DNA of 64,000 nt, from assembly GCF_023282985.1 (NCBI RefSeq), contig NZ_JAGQDC010000016.1:1-64000 (forward strand). Direction: 5' to 3'. The notes under the pieces are model-generated. The model saw only the letters and a list, made by a program, of their open reading frames with translations. It searched no databases and was not told where the DNA came from. The translations under genes and the position numbers were made by a program. Positions 19,048 to 32,727 of the stretch are shown here, piece by piece. How positions within the stretch are numbered: the first letter of the stretch is position 1; every line of letters begins with the position of its first letter. Origin of the DNA: Serratia silvae (lineage in GTDB: Bacteria; Pseudomonadota; Gammaproteobacteria; Enterobacterales; Enterobacteriaceae).

Positions 19048-20787
19048 ATGATGTATGGGTTAAGAAGATTTGCTGTGATTGCCTTGCTTGCGTTGCTGGG
19101 GCCGTTCGGTGCCTGGGCGGCATCGTCCCTCTCCGACGTCAAAGTGACCAATGCTCAGCGTGAAGCCACGGTATCGGTGAGCTTTACCGGCCCTCCCTCG
19201 TATAGCTTCTCAACCATACATGGGCCAGAACGGGTGGTTCTGGACGTGAACCAAACGGGCAAAGTGGGCGGCCTGCCGTTGAACTTCAGCGGCCAAAACC
19301 TGGTAAAAAGCATTCGTTCCAGTAAGCCGAAAGATGCGCAAAGCGTTCGCTTGGTGTTTGATTTAACCCAACGTGCCAAAACCCGAGTGGCTACGCGTCA
19401 AGAGGGCAACAGTTATATCGTCGTCTTCACCATCACCTCAGACGTCAGAACGACGACAGCCAACACCGTCCGTAAGGCGCCGGTGCCTGTACCGGTTGTC
19501 AGTGAGCCAGTGCGTAAAACGCCGGTTACGTCGAGTAACGCCAATCCATTTACTCCGAAGTCGGCTGCGGTATCAGGCGCGGCAACCAGCATTACCCCAC
19601 GTAGCAGCCGGGTGTCGGCCGGTTCTGGCGATCGGGTAGTGGTGGCGATCGACGCAGGCCATGGTGGACAAGATCCTGGTGCTATCGGGCCAAACGGCCT
19701 GAAAGAGAAAAACGTCACCATTGCTATCGCGCATCGTCTGCGTGCATTGTTGGATGCCGATCCGATGTTCAAAGCGGTGATGACGCGTAACGGGGATTAC
19801 TTTATTTCGGTGATGGGCCGTTCTGACGTGGCGCGCAAGCAGGGGGCCAACGTGTTGGTGTCCATCCACGCGGATGCCGCGCCGAATCGCAGCGCCAAAG
19901 GGGCTTCGGTTTGGGTATTGTCCAATCGCCGCGCTAACAGTGAGATGGCCGGTTGGTTGGAACAGCACGAGAAACAGTCCGAACTGCTGGGCGGTGCGGG
20001 CGATCTGTTGGCCAACAGCCAGGCCGACCCTTATCTGAGTCAGGCGGTGCTGGATCTGCAGTTCGGTCATTCGCAGCGCGTCGGTTATGACGTGGCTGTT
20101 AAGGTCTTGCAACAGTTACAGGTCGTAGGTTCATTGCACAAACGCCGTCCGGAACACGCCAGCCTGGGAGTGCTGCGTTCACCGGATATTCCATCGCTGC
20201 TGGTGGAAACCGGGTTTATCAGTAATAGCACGGAGGAGCGACTGCTGGGCAGTAGCGCATATCAGGATAAAATTGCACGGGCGATCCACAACGGCCTGCG
20301 CAGTTATTTCCTGGCGCATCCGCTACAAGCCGACCCAAAGGTGGAAAACCGCCCGCTGGACGTCGCAGCGGCGGTTAACTCCACAACAGACGATCTCAGA
20401 CAGCCTGAGCCGGTGACCAGCCCGGCAAGAAGTCGCGCCAGCGTAGGAAAAACGCAGATCCATGTGGTGAAGCGGGCGGAAACGCTTTCCGGCATTGCCG
20501 ATAGCTATGGCACCAGCATGGCGGCGCTACGTGAGCTGAACAAGCTGAAAAAAGATGGCGTCTGGGTTGGCCAGCGTCTGAAGGTCCCCGCCGGGAAAAC
20601 GGCGGCAGCACCTGTTCAGGCCAAGGCCAAGGCAAAAAGCGCTAAACCGAGCAAACATAAGGTGGCTCGCGGTGATACGCTGTCATCCATCGCCGCGCGA
20701 TATGGCGTCAGCGTCAGCGATCTTAAACGGATTAACAAATTAAAGTCGGATGTTGCGCCGCTGGATCGGACGCTGATCATTCCGTAG
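19048..20787 (+). CDS. amiB: N-acetylmuramoyl-L-alanine amidase AmiB
   Basis: Periplasmic amidase, 579 residues, that splits septal peptidoglycan for daughter-cell separation. A signal peptide (about 1-25, ending GAWA) is followed by an AMIN domain (about 27-125) for envelope targeting. A threonine/proline-rich linker leads to the Amidase_3 catalytic domain (about 195-425), with zinc-binding [20 protein letters not shown] and [10 protein letters not shown]. Two C-terminal LysM domains (about 470-515 and 532-579) bind glycan. E. coli AmiB has a single LysM and is shorter (445 residues). Start is 19048 or the adjacent ATG at 19051. Confidence 0.96.
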   Translation: MMYGLRRFAVIALLALLGPFGAWAASSLSDVKVTNAQREATVSVSFTGPPSYSFSTIHGPERVVLDVNQTGKVGGLPLNFSGQNLVKSIRSSKPKDAQSVRLVFDLTQRAKTRVATRQEGNSYIVVFTITSDVRTTTANTVRKAPVPVPVVSEPVRKTPVTSSNANPFTPKSAAVSGAATSITPRSSRVSAGSGDRVVVAIDAGHGGQDPGAIGPNGLKEKNVTIAIAHRLRALLDADPMFKAVMTRNGDYFISVMGRSDVARKQGANVLVSIHADAAPNRSAKGASVWVLSNRRANSEMAGWLEQHEKQSELLGGAGDLLANSQADPYLSQAVLDLQFGHSQRVGYDVAVKVLQQLQVVGSLHKRRPEHASLGVLRSPDIPSLLVETGFISNSTEERLLGSSAYQDKIARAIHNGLRSYFLAHPLQADPKVENRPLDVAAAVNSTTDDLRQPEPVTSPARSRASVGKTQIHVVKRAETLSGIADSYGTSMAALRELNKLKKDGVWVGQRLKVPAGKTAAAPVQAKAKAKSAKPSKHKVARGDTLSSIAARYGVSVSDLKRINKLKSDVAPLDRTLIIP

Positions 20788-20815
20788 GTTTGATGCCAAC
20801 AACAGAGGGAGCCGC

Positions 20816-22678
20816 ATGTCTATCCAGGTGTTACCACCACAGCTAGCCAACCAGATTGCCGCCGGAGAAGTGGTCGAGCGGCCTGCGTCGGTAGTCAAAG
20901 AGCTGGTAGAAAACAGCCTGGATGCCGGGGCAACGCGGATTGATATTGATATCGAACGCGGCGGGGCCAAACTGATCCGCATCCGTGATAACGGTTGTGG
21001 CATTGGCAAAGCCGATCTGGCCTTGGCTCTGGCGCGCCATGCTACCAGTAAAATCAGTACGCTTGACGATCTGGAGGCAATAGTCAGCCTGGGCTTCCGC
21101 GGTGAAGCGTTGGCCAGTATCAGCTCGGTGTCCCGTCTGATGTTGACCTCACGCACGGCGGAACAGAATGAAGCCTGGCAAGCCTACGCGGAAGGGCGCG
21201 ATCAGGCGGTCACCGTCAAACCGGCCGCTCACCCGGTGGGTAGCACGCTCGAAGTGCTCGATCTGTTCTACAACACCCCCGCACGGCGCAAATTCATGCG
21301 CACCGAAAAAACCGAATTTGGCCATATCGACGAAGTGGTGCGGCGCATTGCGCTGGCGCGTTTCGATGTGGCGATCAACCTCAGCCATAACGGCAAGCTG
21401 ATGCGCCAGTATCGTGCGGCAAAAGAAGAAAGCCAGCATGAGCGGCGTCTGGCCAGTATTTGTGGCCCCGCCTTCTTGCAGCATGCGTTGGCGATTTCCT
21501 GGCAGCATGGCGATCTCAGTATCCGCGGCTGGGTGGCCGATCCGCAAGGGGGGCGCCAGCTTGGCGAAATGCAGTATTGCTACGTCAACAGCCGGATGAT
21601 GCGCGATCGGCTGATTAATCATGCCATTCGTCAGGCGTATCAGGATCAGCTGAAAGACGATCAACAGCCTGCCTATGTGCTGTATCTGGAAGTGGATCCG
21701 CATCAGGTGGATGTCAACGTCCATCCGGCCAAGCATGAGGTGCGTTTTCATCAGGCTCGGCTGGTACATGATTTTATCTACCAGGCGGTTACCACGGTGT
21801 TGCAGCAGGCGGGTAATGCCGCGCTGCCATTGGCTGAAGAATCCACTGCGCAGGAGGCTTCTGTCTGGCAGCCGGAGAACCGCGTTGCCGCCGGTGGCAA
21901 TCACTTCTCCCAGCCAGCGCCACAACGTGAACGCCAGTCTGCTGAACCTGCCGCGGCCCGTGAACGCGCCCCACAGCCAGCCTATCAGACCGGTGCGGGT
22001 TACCAAAAGCGTGAAGGTGAGCTGTATGGCAAGCTGTTGCAGGCTACGCCGTCAGCAGATACGGTAAAGCAGCCGTTGTTCCCGCCGGTTAACGCCGTTC
22101 AGGAAACTCCGCTCGCCGGTAGTCAGCACAGTTTTGGCCGCGTCCTGATGATCTGCCCGCCAAGCTATGCGCTGGTGGAACAGCGCCAGCAGTTGGCGTT
22201 ACTGAATCTGACTATGGCCGAACGTTGGCTGCGTCAGGCGCAGCTTTGCCCGCCGGAAGAGGGGTTACGGCCTCAGCCGCTGCTGATCCCGATTAAGCTG
22301 ACGTTGAATAAAAATGAAGCGGCTGCCTGCGTGCAACATCAGGCGCTGCTGGCCAAAATGGGGTTGGAGCTGCAATCCGATCACGGGCGTGTGACCTTGC
22401 GCGCAGTGCCTTTACCATTACGCCAACAAAATTTACAAAAGTTGATACCCGAGCTGTTAGGCTATCTGGCCGAACATCAGGAGATGTCGCCAACGGTGCT
22501 ATCCATCTGGATCGCCAGCCAATTAGGCAGCGAACACGAAGTGTGGAACAGCTCGCAAGCGATACAATTGTTGACAGAAGTTGAACGACTTTGCCCGCAG
22601 TTGGTCAAATCCCCTCCTGCCGCTCTTTTACAACCCGTTGATTTGCAGGCTGCATTGGCAGCGCTTAAGCATGACTGA
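20816..22678 (+). CDS. mutL: DNA mismatch repair protein MutL
   Basis: GHKL ATPase of 620 residues linking MutS mismatch recognition to MutH incision and UvrD unwinding. The ATP-binding motifs [17 protein letters not shown] and [10 protein letters not shown] are intact in the first 110 residues. A variable, Ala/Gln-rich linker (about 340-430) leads to the C-terminal dimerisation domain. It has a good ribosome binding site (GAGGGAG). Its stop overlaps the start of miaA by 8 bases. Confidence 0.97.
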   Translation: MSIQVLPPQLANQIAAGEVVERPASVVKELVENSLDAGATRIDIDIERGGAKLIRIRDNGCGIGKADLALALARHATSKISTLDDLEAIVSLGFRGEALASISSVSRLMLTSRTAEQNEAWQAYAEGRDQAVTVKPAAHPVGSTLEVLDLFYNTPARRKFMRTEKTEFGHIDEVVRRIALARFDVAINLSHNGKLMRQYRAAKEESQHERRLASICGPAFLQHALAISWQHGDLSIRGWVADPQGGRQLGEMQYCYVNSRMMRDRLINHAIRQAYQDQLKDDQQPAYVLYLEVDPHQVDVNVHPAKHEVRFHQARLVHDFIYQAVTTVLQQAGNAALPLAEESTAQEASVWQPENRVAAGGNHFSQPAPQRERQSAEPAAARERAPQPAYQTGAGYQKREGELYGKLLQATPSADTVKQPLFPPVNAVQETPLAGSQHSFGRVLMICPPSYALVEQRQQLALLNLTMAERWLRQAQLCPPEEGLRPQPLLIPIKLTLNKNEAAACVQHQALLAKMGLELQSDHGRVTLRAVPLPLRQQNLQKLIPELLGYLAEHQEMSPTVLSIWIASQLGSEHEVWNSSQAIQLLTEVERLCPQLVKSPPAALLQPVDLQAALAALKHD

Positions 22679-23612
22679 AATTGAAATGACCCCTCGTCCC
22701 CCAGCCATTTTTATCATGGGGCCAACGGCCTCAGGCAAAACCGCCCTGGCGATGGCGCTGCGTGAGCGCTTGCCCGTCGAACTGATCAGTGTCGATTCCG
22801 CCCTGATTTATCGCGGTATGGATATCGGCACCGCCAAACCTTCGGCGGAAGAGTTGGCCCTGGCACCACACCGCTTGATTGATATCCGCGATCCTGCGCA
22901 AGCGTACTCGGCGGCCGATTTTCGTGCCGATGCGTTGCGGGAAATGGCTGATATTACTGCCGCCGGGCGTATTCCGCTGTTGGTGGGGGGCACAATGCTT
23001 TACTTTAAGGCGTTACTGGAAGGTTTGTCGCCGTTACCCTCTGCCGATCCCGCAGTGCGCGAGCAGATTGAGCAGCAAGCGGCGGAGCACGGTTGGGAGG
23101 CTTTGCACCGCCAATTGCAGGCGATAGACCCGGTTGCCGCGTTACGTATTCATCCGAATGATCCACAGAGACTGTCCAGAGCACTGGAAGTTTTTTTGAT
23201 TTCGGGTAAAACTTTAACTGAACTGACTAAAATTTCAGGTGAATCGTTGCCGTATCATGTTCACCAATTTGCGATAGCGCCAGTCAGCCGGGAGTTGTTG
23301 CATCAACGTATCGAGCTGCGGTTCAATCAGATGTTGGCGGCGGGTTTTGAGGCGGAAGCGCGTGCACTTTTTGCACGGGGTGATTTGCATACGGATTTGC
23401 CTTCCATTCGCTGTGTCGGTTATCGCCAGATGTGGTCATATTTTTCTGGTGAGATTAGTTACGATGAGATGGTTTTTCGAGGTATTTGCGCAACACGTCA
23501 GTTGGCCAAACGCCAGATGACCTGGTTACGGGGTTGGGAGTCGGTTCGGTGGTTGGACAGTGAAAAGCCGGGAGAGGCTTTAGACTCGGTAACACAGGTT
23601 GTTAGTGCATAG
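22671..23612 (+). CDS. miaA: tRNA dimethylallyltransferase MiaA
   Basis: Adds a dimethylallyl group to A37 of tRNAs reading UNN codons; 313 residues. The P-loop [11 protein letters not shown] is at about 16-26, and the [16 protein letters not shown] segment is intact. The start at 22671 overlaps the mutL stop by 8 bases. An upstream frame reaching back to 22581 lies inside mutL and is rejected. The hfq promoter cluster of E. coli lies in the 3' part of miaA and the gap after it. Confidence 0.96.
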   Translation: MTEIEMTPRPPAIFIMGPTASGKTALAMALRERLPVELISVDSALIYRGMDIGTAKPSAEELALAPHRLIDIRDPAQAYSAADFRADALREMADITAAGRIPLLVGGTMLYFKALLEGLSPLPSADPAVREQIEQQAAEHGWEALHRQLQAIDPVAALRIHPNDPQRLSRALEVFLISGKTLTELTKISGESLPYHVHQFAIAPVSRELLHQRIELRFNQMLAAGFEAEARALFARGDLHTDLPSIRCVGYRQMWSYFSGEISYDEMVFRGICATRQLAKRQMTWLRGWESVRWLDSEKPGEALDSVTQVVSA

Positions 23613-23713
23613 GTTGAGTGATTGTGTACAATTGATGAGTATTCAGCGCGCAAATTTTTTAGGTCGTTTATTTTGAGCCGACAGGTTCTTGGTTAAAAAC
23701 AACAAACAAATAA

Positions 23714-24037
<324 letters not shown>

Positions 24038-24135
24038 AGCGCGTTGCGAGTCAACCATGACGGGGAGCATAAGCAGCGCAGTGCTGTTTATGCCCCCCAA
24101 ACTCGCGGTTTTGTTCCGTTTGAGAGGTTGCACGC

Positions 24136-25416
24136 TTGTTTGACCGTTATGAAGCCGGTGAGCAGGCCGTCCTGGTTCATATCTATTTCTCGCAAGACAA
24201 AGATACAGAAGATCTCAGTGAGTTCGAATCGCTGGTGTCCTCTGCGGGCGTTGAGGCTTTGCAAGTGGTTACTGGTAGCCGCAAAGCACCTCACCCAAAA
24301 TACTTTGTCGGTGAAGGAAAGGCCGAAGAAATTGCAGATGCGGTGAAAGCCAGTGGCGCGTCTGTTGTCCTGTTTGATCACGCCCTTTCCGCAGCGCAGG
24401 AGAGAAATCTCGAACGCCTGTGTGAATGCCGCGTGATCGATCGCACCGGGTTGATTCTTGACATCTTTGCCCAGCGTGCCCGTACCCATGAAGGTAAGCT
24501 GCAGGTAGAGTTGGCGCAGTTGCGTCATATTGCCACTCGTCTGGTTCGTGGTTGGACTCACCTTGAACGTCAGAAAGGGGGGATTGGCCTGCGCGGGCCG
24601 GGGGAGACCCAGTTAGAGACTGACCGTCGTCTGCTACGCGATCGCATCAGCCTGATCCTGCGCCGCCTTGAGCGGGTAGAGAAGCAGCGCGATCAAGGGC
24701 GACGAGCGCGTACCCGTGCCGATGTGCCAACCGTATCGCTGGTGGGTTACACCAACGCCGGCAAATCAACCCTGTTTAACCGAATTACGTCTGCCGGAGT
24801 GTATGTGGCAGACCAGCTATTTGCCACCCTGGATCCTACCCTGCGGCGTATTGACGTGGCGGACGTAGGCGATACTGTGTTGGCGGATACCGTAGGCTTT
24901 ATCCGGCACTTGCCGCACGATCTTGTTGCCGCGTTCAAAGCGACATTGCAAGAGACGCGCCAGGCCTCTCTGTTGTTACATGTGATCGACGCCGCGGATA
25001 CCCGGGTGGATGAAAACATCGAAGCGGTGAACTCCGTGTTGGCAGAGATTGAGTCGGATGAGATCCCTACACTGTTAGTGATGAACAAAATAGATATGCT
25101 GGATGATTTTGTCCCGCGTATCGATCGCAACGAGGAAAATTTACCGATCCGAGTGTGGCTGTCCGCCGCCAGCGGCGAAGGTATCCCGTTGCTATTTCAG
25201 GCGTTGACGGAGCGCTTATCGGGGGAAATCGCGCATTATGAGCTGCGCTTACCGCCACAGGCAGGCCGTCTTCGTAGCCGTTTCTACCAGCTTCAAGCGA
25301 TCGAAAAAGAGTGGAATGAAGAGGACGGCAGTATCGGTGTGGTGGTGCGTATGCCGATCGTGGAGTGGCGTCGCCTCTGCAAGCAGGAACAGGAACTGAT
25401 TAACTTTATCGTATGA
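24136..25416 (+). CDS. hflX: Ribosome-splitting GTPase HflX
   Basis: GTPase of 426 residues that splits stalled 70S ribosomes after heat stress. The N-terminal HflX domain contains the [13 protein letters not shown] glycine-rich motif. The G domain has [14 protein letters not shown] (G1), DTVGFI (G3) and NKID (G4). The start codon is TTG at 24136, in TTG-TTT-GAC-CGT, agreeing with the family N-terminus [18 protein letters not shown]. It lies 98 bases after hfq. Confidence 0.96.
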   Translation: MFDRYEAGEQAVLVHIYFSQDKDTEDLSEFESLVSSAGVEALQVVTGSRKAPHPKYFVGEGKAEEIADAVKASGASVVLFDHALSAAQERNLERLCECRVIDRTGLILDIFAQRARTHEGKLQVELAQLRHIATRLVRGWTHLERQKGGIGLRGPGETQLETDRRLLRDRISLILRRLERVEKQRDQGRRARTRADVPTVSLVGYTNAGKSTLFNRITSAGVYVADQLFATLDPTLRRIDVADVGDTVLADTVGFIRHLPHDLVAAFKATLQETRQASLLLHVIDAADTRVDENIEAVNSVLAEIESDEIPTLLVMNKIDMLDDFVPRIDRNEENLPIRVWLSAASGEGIPLLFQALTERLSGEIAHYELRLPPQAGRLRSRFYQLQAIEKEWNEEDGSIGVVVRMPIVEWRRLCKQEQELINFIV

Positions 25417-25507
25417 TCATATCCTGTTACATTTGTGTGCTCACTCAACAGAGAGTGGGCTAAGCATTAGCCTGAAGTACCCAATCACAGAATAATGGAG
25501 CTAAAAC

Positions 25508-26776
25508 ATGGCGTGGAATCAGCCCGGTAATAACGGACAGGACCGCGACCCGTGGGGGAGCAGCAATAATAATGGCGGCAACTCTGGCGGTAACAATAAA
25601 GGCGGTCGCGATCAAGGGCCACCGGATTTAGACGATATCTTCCGCAAGCTGAGCAAGAAATTGAGCAGCCTGGGCGGCGGTGGCAAAGGCTCCAACGGCA
25701 ATAACAGCGGTGGCACGGGTTCAATCAGGCCGGGCTTCAGTGGCAAAATTGTCGGCATCGCTGCGGTTGCGGTGGTGGTGATCTGGGCCGCTAGCGGTTT
25801 CTATACCATCAAAGAAGCCGAGCGCGGTGTGGTCACTCGCTTTGGTAAATTCAGCCATCTGGTGCAGCCAGGCCTGAACTGGAAACCGACGTTTATCGAT
25901 CAGGTTCGCCCGGTTAACGTGGAGTCGGTCCGTGACCTGTCCGCATCCGGTGTGATGCTGACTTCCGATGAGAACGTGGTACGCGTCGAGATGAACGTGC
26001 AGTATCGCGTTTCCGATCCGGCAGCCTATCTGTTCAGCGTAACCGATGCCAACGACAGCCTGAGACAGGCGACAGACAGCGCATTGCGCGGTGTTATCGG
26101 TAAATACACCATGGACAAGATCCTGACCGAAGGCCGTACCATCGTACGTAGCGATACTCAGCGTGTACTGGAAGAGACCATTCGTCCGTACAAAATGGGT
26201 ATCACTCTGCTGGACGTCAACTTCCAGGCTGCACGTCCGCCGGAAGAGGTGAAGGCCGCGTTTGATGATGCAATCGCCGCACGTGAGAACGAGCAGCAAT
26301 CTATTCGTGAAGCAGAAGCTTACGCCAACGAGGTTCAGCCGCGTGCCAATGGTGATGCACAGCGTCTGCTGGAAAATGCGCGCGCCTACCAGGCCCAGAC
26401 AGTTCTGGAAGCCCAGGGTGAGGTCGCTCGTTTCGCCAAGCTGTTGCCGGAGTACAAAGCCGCACCGGAAATTACCCGTGAGCGTCTGTACATCGAAACC
26501 ATGGAAAGAGTGCTGAGCCACACCCGTAAGGTGTTGGTGGCAGACAATAAAGGCAATAACAATCTGATGGTGCTGCCACTGGATCAGATGCTGCGCGGTG
26601 CCGGTAAGTCGGCAATCGAAGGCAGCAAAGATGCCGGACAGAACCTTCTCGCCCCTGCGCCAGCTTCGACTTCTTCATCGGAGGCGAGCACCAGCAGTTC
26701 CAGCAGTGGTTCCATCATGGACCAACGCCGGGCTAATGCGCAGCGTAGCGACAACACACGCGTAGGGAGAGAATAA
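25508..26776 (+). CDS. hflK: FtsH protease modulator subunit HflK
   Basis: SPFH-family membrane protein of 422 residues that assembles with HflC into a periplasmic cage around FtsH. The cytoplasmic N-terminal 75 residues are extremely Gly/Asn-rich. One membrane helix follows (about 77-95), then the SPFH/band-7 domain, a helical segment and a Ser-rich C-terminal tail. hflC begins 3 bases after its stop. It is preceded by GGAG. Confidence 0.97.
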   Translation: MAWNQPGNNGQDRDPWGSSNNNGGNSGGNNKGGRDQGPPDLDDIFRKLSKKLSSLGGGGKGSNGNNSGGTGSIRPGFSGKIVGIAAVAVVVIWAASGFYTIKEAERGVVTRFGKFSHLVQPGLNWKPTFIDQVRPVNVESVRDLSASGVMLTSDENVVRVEMNVQYRVSDPAAYLFSVTDANDSLRQATDSALRGVIGKYTMDKILTEGRTIVRSDTQRVLEETIRPYKMGITLLDVNFQAARPPEEVKAAFDDAIAARENEQQSIREAEAYANEVQPRANGDAQRLLENARAYQAQTVLEAQGEVARFAKLLPEYKAAPEITRERLYIETMERVLSHTRKVLVADNKGNNNLMVLPLDQMLRGAGKSAIEGSKDAGQNLLAPAPASTSSSEASTSSSSSGSIMDQRRANAQRSDNTRVGRE

Positions 26777-26779
26777 TCA

Positions 26780-27787
26780 ATGCGTAAGTCTTTCATAGTT
26801 ATCCTCGCGGTGGTGTTGGTAGCCCTTTACGCTTCAATGTTTGTTGTTCAGGAAGGCGAGCGCGGCATCGTGCTGCGTTTCAGTAAAGTACTGCGCGACA
26901 GCGAAAACAAACCGCTGGTTTATGCACCGGGTCTGCACTTCAAGATCCCGTTTATTGAAACCGTGAAAATGCTGGATGCCCGTATCCAGACCATGGACAA
27001 CCAGGCCGATCGCTTTGTTACCAGCGAGAAGAAAGACCTGATCGTCGATTCTTACTTGAAATGGCGTATCAGTGATTTCAGCCGCTACTACCTGGCTACC
27101 GGTGGTGGTGACGTTTCTCAGGCGGAACTGCTACTGAAACGCAAGTTCAACGACCGTCTGCGTTCCGAGATTGGCCGTTTGGACGTGCGTGACATCGTGA
27201 CCGACTCCCGTGGCCGTCTGATGGCAGACGTGCGTGATGCACTGAACACCGGTACCGTGGGTGACGAAGAAGAAGTCGCTACCACCGAAGCCGATGACGC
27301 AATCGCTTCTGCCGCAGCCCGCGTTGAGCGTGAAACCACTGGCAAACAGCCAGCGGTTAACCCGAACAGCATGGCGGCACTGGGTATTGAAGTGGTAGAC
27401 GTCCGTATCAAGCAGATCAACCTGCCTGCGGAAGTCTCCGATGCGATCTTCCAACGTATGCGTGCAGAACGTGAAGCGGTAGCCCGTCGTCACCGTTCAC
27501 AAGGTAAGGAAGAGGCCGAGAAGCTCAAGGCGACCGCCGACTACGAAGTGACCCGTACCATCGCGGAAGCCGAGCGTCAGGCACGTATCACCCGCGGTGC
27601 GGGCGATGCGGAAGCAGCTAAACTGTTTGCCGATGCCTTCAGCCAGGATCCGGATTTCTACGCTTTCATCCGTAGCCTGCGTGCTTATGAAACCAGCTTC
27701 GGCCCTGGCAACCAAGACGTGTTGGTGCTGAGCCCGGACAGCGATTTCTTCCGCTACATGAAGTCACCGGTTGCTACGCGTAAGTAA
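26780..27787 (+). CDS. hflC: FtsH protease modulator subunit HflC
   Basis: Partner of HflK, 335 residues, with an N-terminal membrane helix (about 4-22) and a band-7 domain beginning VQEGERGIVLRF. The coiled C-terminal part contains REAVARRHRSQGKEEAEKLK. Translation is probably coupled to hflK, 3 bases upstream. A terminator closes the operon. Confidence 0.97.
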   Translation: MRKSFIVILAVVLVALYASMFVVQEGERGIVLRFSKVLRDSENKPLVYAPGLHFKIPFIETVKMLDARIQTMDNQADRFVTSEKKDLIVDSYLKWRISDFSRYYLATGGGDVSQAELLLKRKFNDRLRSEIGRLDVRDIVTDSRGRLMADVRDALNTGTVGDEEEVATTEADDAIASAAARVERETTGKQPAVNPNSMAALGIEVVDVRIKQINLPAEVSDAIFQRMRAEREAVARRHRSQGKEEAEKLKATADYEVTRTIAEAERQARITRGAGDAEAAKLFADAFSQDPDFYAFIRSLRAYETSFGPGNQDVLVLSPDSDFFRYMKSPVATRK

Positions 27788-27805
27788 GCGCCACTGCTGA
27801 TCACC

Positions 27806-27838
27806 AAGGCCCGTTTAAACGCGGGCCTTTCTTTTTTT
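27806..27838 (+). terminator. Terminator of the hflK-hflC operon
   Basis: Stem AAGGCCCG with CGGGCCTT and an 8-base loop, followed by TCTTTTTTT. It ends just before the ribosome binding site of yjeT, so yjeT probably depends on read-through or on a promoter within it. Confidence 0.9.
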
Positions 27839-27848
27839 GGGGGAAGGG

Positions 27849-28049
27849 ATGAATTCTACAATCTGGTTGGCGCTTGGGCTGGTTTTGGTGCTGGAAGGGT
27901 TGGGGCCGATGTTGTTTCCACAGGCTTGGCGTAAAATGGTCCAGACAATGTCGCAACTACCCGATGCTACGCTGCGGCGTTTTGGTGGGGGATTAGTGGT
28001 TGCAGGCTGTGTGATCTACTACATGTTGCGTGCACGCACGGGGGTTTAA
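27849..28049 (+). CDS. yjeT: DUF2065 inner-membrane protein YjeT
   Basis: A 66-residue protein of unknown function with two hydrophobic helices, about 4-24 and 45-60. It matches E. coli YjeT almost residue for residue (MNSTIWLALGLVLVLEGLGP). The start at 27849 is chosen by that match and a GGGGGAAG run directly upstream; a TTG at 27837 is rejected. It lies between hflC and purA, as in E. coli. Confidence 0.92.
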   Translation: MNSTIWLALGLVLVLEGLGPMLFPQAWRKMVQTMSQLPDATLRRFGGGLVVAGCVIYYMLRARTGV

Positions 28050-28098
28050 AGTTTAGCCGAAAAAGTAGGCAATCGTATGCTAAAAGTGCTGAAACTGA

Positions 28099-29445
<1,347 letters not shown>

Positions 29446-29465
29446 TCTGTTTACCTACTGTCACC

Positions 29466-29497
29466 AAACAAACCGGGCCAAGTCCCGGTTTGTTTGC
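29466..29497 (+). terminator. Terminator of purA
   Basis: A perfect 12-bp stem, AAACAAACCGGG with CCCGGTTTGTTT, and a 6-base loop, 20 bases after the purA stop. Confidence 0.88.
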
Positions 29498-29663
29498 CTC
29501 ATGTATCTTCCCCATGGCGTTTTCACCTCACAAAATCCCTTCGTTGCTCCGGTTGAGAGTCACCTATGCGCTAAATAATTAGCTGCGAACTCTCTGGCTG
29601 GTTTATCATCCAATAAGATAGTAAAGAAAATCGCCGAAAATTGGCAGATATCCAGAGGTAAAC

Positions 29664-30089
29664 GTGCAGTTAACGAGTTTTACTGATTATGGCCTGCGGG
29701 CATTGATCTACATGGCGTCACTGCCGGCGGACAAAATGACCAGCATCTCTGAGGTTACGGAGGTGTACGGCGTTTCCCGTAACCATATGGTAAAAATTAT
29801 CAATCAGCTAAGCCGAGAAGGCTTTGTGACCGCCGTGCGGGGTAAAAACGGTGGTATACGGTTGGGTAAACCGGCTGAGATCATCCGTATTGGTGACGTG
29901 GTGCGGGCACTGGAGCCGCTTTCGTTGGTTAACTGCAGCAGCGATTTTTGCCATATCACCCCAGCCTGCCGTTTGAAGCAAGTGCTCCAGCAGGCGGTAA
30001 AGAATTTCCTTGAGGAGCTGGATAGTCACACATTGGCCGACATGGTCGAAGACAATTCACCGCTCTACAAGCTTTTGCTTGTCGAATAA
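29664..30089 (+). CDS. nsrR: Nitric-oxide-sensing repressor NsrR
   Basis: Rrf2-family [2Fe-2S] regulator of 141 residues. Nitric oxide destroys the cluster and releases repression of detoxification and repair genes. The winged helix lies in the first 65 residues. The three cluster cysteines are Cys91, Cys96 and Cys102, the E. coli positions. Translation starts at a GTG after AGAGGTAAAC. A fitting NsrR operator is found in this window in front of ytfE (42958). rnr and rlmB follow as in E. coli. Confidence 0.97.
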   Translation: MQLTSFTDYGLRALIYMASLPADKMTSISEVTEVYGVSRNHMVKIINQLSREGFVTAVRGKNGGIRLGKPAEIIRIGDVVRALEPLSLVNCSSDFCHITPACRLKQVLQQAVKNFLEELDSHTLADMVEDNSPLYKLLLVE

Positions 30090-30148
30090 AGCGTTACTGA
30101 GAAGACAAGGCTCAGCGACACCCTGCTGATGACAACGGAGGAACCTCA

Positions 30149-32668
30149 ATGTCACAAGATCCATTCCTGGAACGAGAAGCAGAAAAATATGAATCCCCAA
30201 TTCCTAGCCGCGAATTTATCCTGGCCCATTTGGCGAAACGTGAAACGCCAGCCAGCCGCGAAGAGTTGGGCAATGAACTGAACTTATCTGGCGAAGAAGC
30301 GCTGGAAGCCCTGCGCCGTCGCCTGCGTGCGATGGAGCGTGATGGCCAATTGGTCTTTACTCGCCGCCAGTGCTATGCCCTGCCGGAGCGTCTGGACCTG
30401 CTGCGTGGCACGGTGATTGGCCACCGCGATGGCTTCGGCTTCCTGCGGGTTGAAGGGCGTAAGGACGACCTTTATCTCTCCGCCGAACAAATGAAAATGG
30501 CCATTCACGGCGATGTGGTGTTGGCTCAACCGCTGGGCGAAGACCGCAAGGGCCGCCGCGAAGCGCGTATCGTGCGCGTGTTGGTCCCTAAAACCAGCCA
30601 GATTGTTGGCCGTTACTTCACCGATGCCGGTACTGGCTTCGTGGTGCCGGATGACGGCCGCCTGAGCTTCGATATTCTGATCCCTGCTGACTCAGTCAGC
30701 GGAGCGCGGATGGGCTTTATGGTGGTGGTTGAGCTGACCCAGCGCCCAACGCGCCGCACTAAAGCCGTGGGCAAGATCGTCGAGATCCTGGGCGATAAAA
30801 TGGGCACCAGCATGGCGGTAGATATCGCATTGCGTACCCACGAAATCCCGCATACCTGGCCACCTCAGGTGGAGAAACAGCTAGCCGATCTCAGCGAGCA
30901 GGTGCCGGAAGCCGCCAAGAAAGGGCGCGTGGATCTGCGTCACTTGCCGTTGGTCACCATTGATGGCGAAGATGCCCGCGATTTCGATGATGCCGTGTAC
31001 TGCGAGAAAAAACGCGGCGGTGGTTGGCGTCTGTGGGTCGCGATTGCCGATGTCAGCTATTATGTGCGCCCGCGCACCGCGCTGGATGACGAAGCCCGTA
31101 GTCGCGGTACCTCGGTCTACTTCCCATCGGAAGTGGTGCCAATGTTGCCGGAAGTGCTTTCCAACGGCCTTTGTTCGCTCAACCCGCAGGTCGATCGCCT
31201 TTGTATGGTGTGTGAGATGACCATCTCCGCAGCGGGCCGTCTGTCTTCGTTTAAATTCTACGAAGCGGTAATGAGCTCCCATGCGCGCTTAACCTACACT
31301 AAGGTCTGGCATATTCTGCAGGGCGATCAGGAGCTGCGCGAGCAGTATCATCCGTTGGTCAAACACCTGCAGGAGCTGCATGCGCTGTATAAGGTGTTGG
31401 ATCAGGCTCGTGCCGAGCGCGGTGGTATCGCCTTCGAAACCGAAGAAGCCAAGTTTATCTTCAATGCCGAGCGCCGCATCGAGCGCGTAGAGCCAACGGT
31501 ACGTAATGACGCGCACAAACTGATCGAAGAGTGCATGATCATGGCGAACGTTGCGGCGGCACGCTTTGTTGAGAAGCATAACGAACCTGCGCTGTTCCGT
31601 GTACACGATCGCCCAAGCGACGATCACATCTCCGCTCTGCGCAGCGTGTTGAGCGAGCTGGGCCTGACTCTGGGCGGTGGCCTGAAGCCGCAGCCGAAAG
31701 ATTACGCCACTTTGATGGACGAAGTGTCAGAACGTCCGGACCGTGAAATGCTGCAAACCATGCTGCTGCGTTCGATGAAACAGGCGATCTACGATCCGGA
31801 AAACCGTGGCCACTTCGGCCTGGCGTTAGCCTCTTATGGCCACTTTACTTCGCCTATCCGTCGTTACCCGGACCTGTCACTGCACCGCGCCATCAAGTAC
31901 GTGTTGGCGAAGGAGCAAGGTGAACAGAAAGAGCGCTGGACGCCAACCGGAGGCTGGCACAGCGATCTGGAAGAGATGCTGCAACTGGGTATGCACTGCT
32001 CAATGACCGAGCGCCGTGCCGATGAAGCTACACGTAACGTGGCGGACTGGTTGAAGTGCGACTTTATGCAGGATCACGTTGGCGAAGTATTTAGCGGCGT
32101 CATTGCCAGCGTCACTGGCTTTGGTTTCTTCGTTCGCCTGAGCGATCTGTTTATCGATGGTCTGGTACACGTGTCCACGTTGGATAACGATTACTATCGC
32201 TACGATAATATCGGCCAGCGTTTGATCGGCGAATCCTCCGGCATGGTCTATCGCCTGGGGGATACGGTGGAGATCCGCGTTGAGGCCGTGCATATGGACG
32301 AACGCAAGATCGACTTCGCCCTGGTTTCCAGCACCCGCAAACCGCGTGGTGAAGGCAAAACCGAGCGCGAACGTGCCAAGAATGGCGGCCACCGCACGCT
32401 GCGCGACGGTGCCGGAGCGGGCCGTAGTCAGGCTCAACGCAAACGCCGAGGCGGCAAGACGCCTGCCAACTTTGAGCCAGACAGCGCCTTCCGTAAAAAA
32501 GAGGGGGCCAAGGCCAAACCCGCAGACAAGGTGAAGGCAGACCTGAAGGCGAAAGCTAAAACAGATCCAAAGGCGAAAGCCAAAAAAGCGTCTGATAAGA
32601 CCAAAAAGATAGCGGCAGCGACCAAAGCCAAGCGTGCCAGCAAGAAGAAAGGTGCCGAGCAGGGTTAA
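30149..32668 (+). CDS. rnr: Exoribonuclease R
   Basis: RNase II-family 3'-5' exoribonuclease, 839 residues, that digests structured RNA and acts in trans-translation and stress. From the N-terminus it has a helix-turn-helix-like region and cold-shock domains (about 80-240). The RNB catalytic domain (about 260-590) contains [15 protein letters not shown] with the metal-binding aspartates. An S1 domain (about 640-725) follows, then a long Lys/Ala-rich tail (about 730-839). The tail is somewhat longer than in E. coli (813 residues). Confidence 0.97.
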   Translation: MSQDPFLEREAEKYESPIPSREFILAHLAKRETPASREELGNELNLSGEEALEALRRRLRAMERDGQLVFTRRQCYALPERLDLLRGTVIGHRDGFGFLRVEGRKDDLYLSAEQMKMAIHGDVVLAQPLGEDRKGRREARIVRVLVPKTSQIVGRYFTDAGTGFVVPDDGRLSFDILIPADSVSGARMGFMVVVELTQRPTRRTKAVGKIVEILGDKMGTSMAVDIALRTHEIPHTWPPQVEKQLADLSEQVPEAAKKGRVDLRHLPLVTIDGEDARDFDDAVYCEKKRGGGWRLWVAIADVSYYVRPRTALDDEARSRGTSVYFPSEVVPMLPEVLSNGLCSLNPQVDRLCMVCEMTISAAGRLSSFKFYEAVMSSHARLTYTKVWHILQGDQELREQYHPLVKHLQELHALYKVLDQARAERGGIAFETEEAKFIFNAERRIERVEPTVRNDAHKLIEECMIMANVAAARFVEKHNEPALFRVHDRPSDDHISALRSVLSELGLTLGGGLKPQPKDYATLMDEVSERPDREMLQTMLLRSMKQAIYDPENRGHFGLALASYGHFTSPIRRYPDLSLHRAIKYVLAKEQGEQKERWTPTGGWHSDLEEMLQLGMHCSMTERRADEATRNVADWLKCDFMQDHVGEVFSGVIASVTGFGFFVRLSDLFIDGLVHVSTLDNDYYRYDNIGQRLIGESSGMVYRLGDTVEIRVEAVHMDERKIDFALVSSTRKPRGEGKTERERAKNGGHRTLRDGAGAGRSQAQRKRRGGKTPANFEPDSAFRKKEGAKAKPADKVKADLKAKAKTDPKAKAKKASDKTKKIAAATKAKRASKKKGAEQG

Positions 32669-32727
32669 CCTGCCGCACGTTATTATCCCCGGCCGGGTCA
32701 CCCCGGCCGCACAGTTAAAAGAGCATC

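Noticed and set aside
32691-32708. GC-rich hairpin between rnr and rlmB read as a terminator
   Set aside because: No T-tract follows and rlmB starts 20 bases later. A structured spacer in an operon is more likely.
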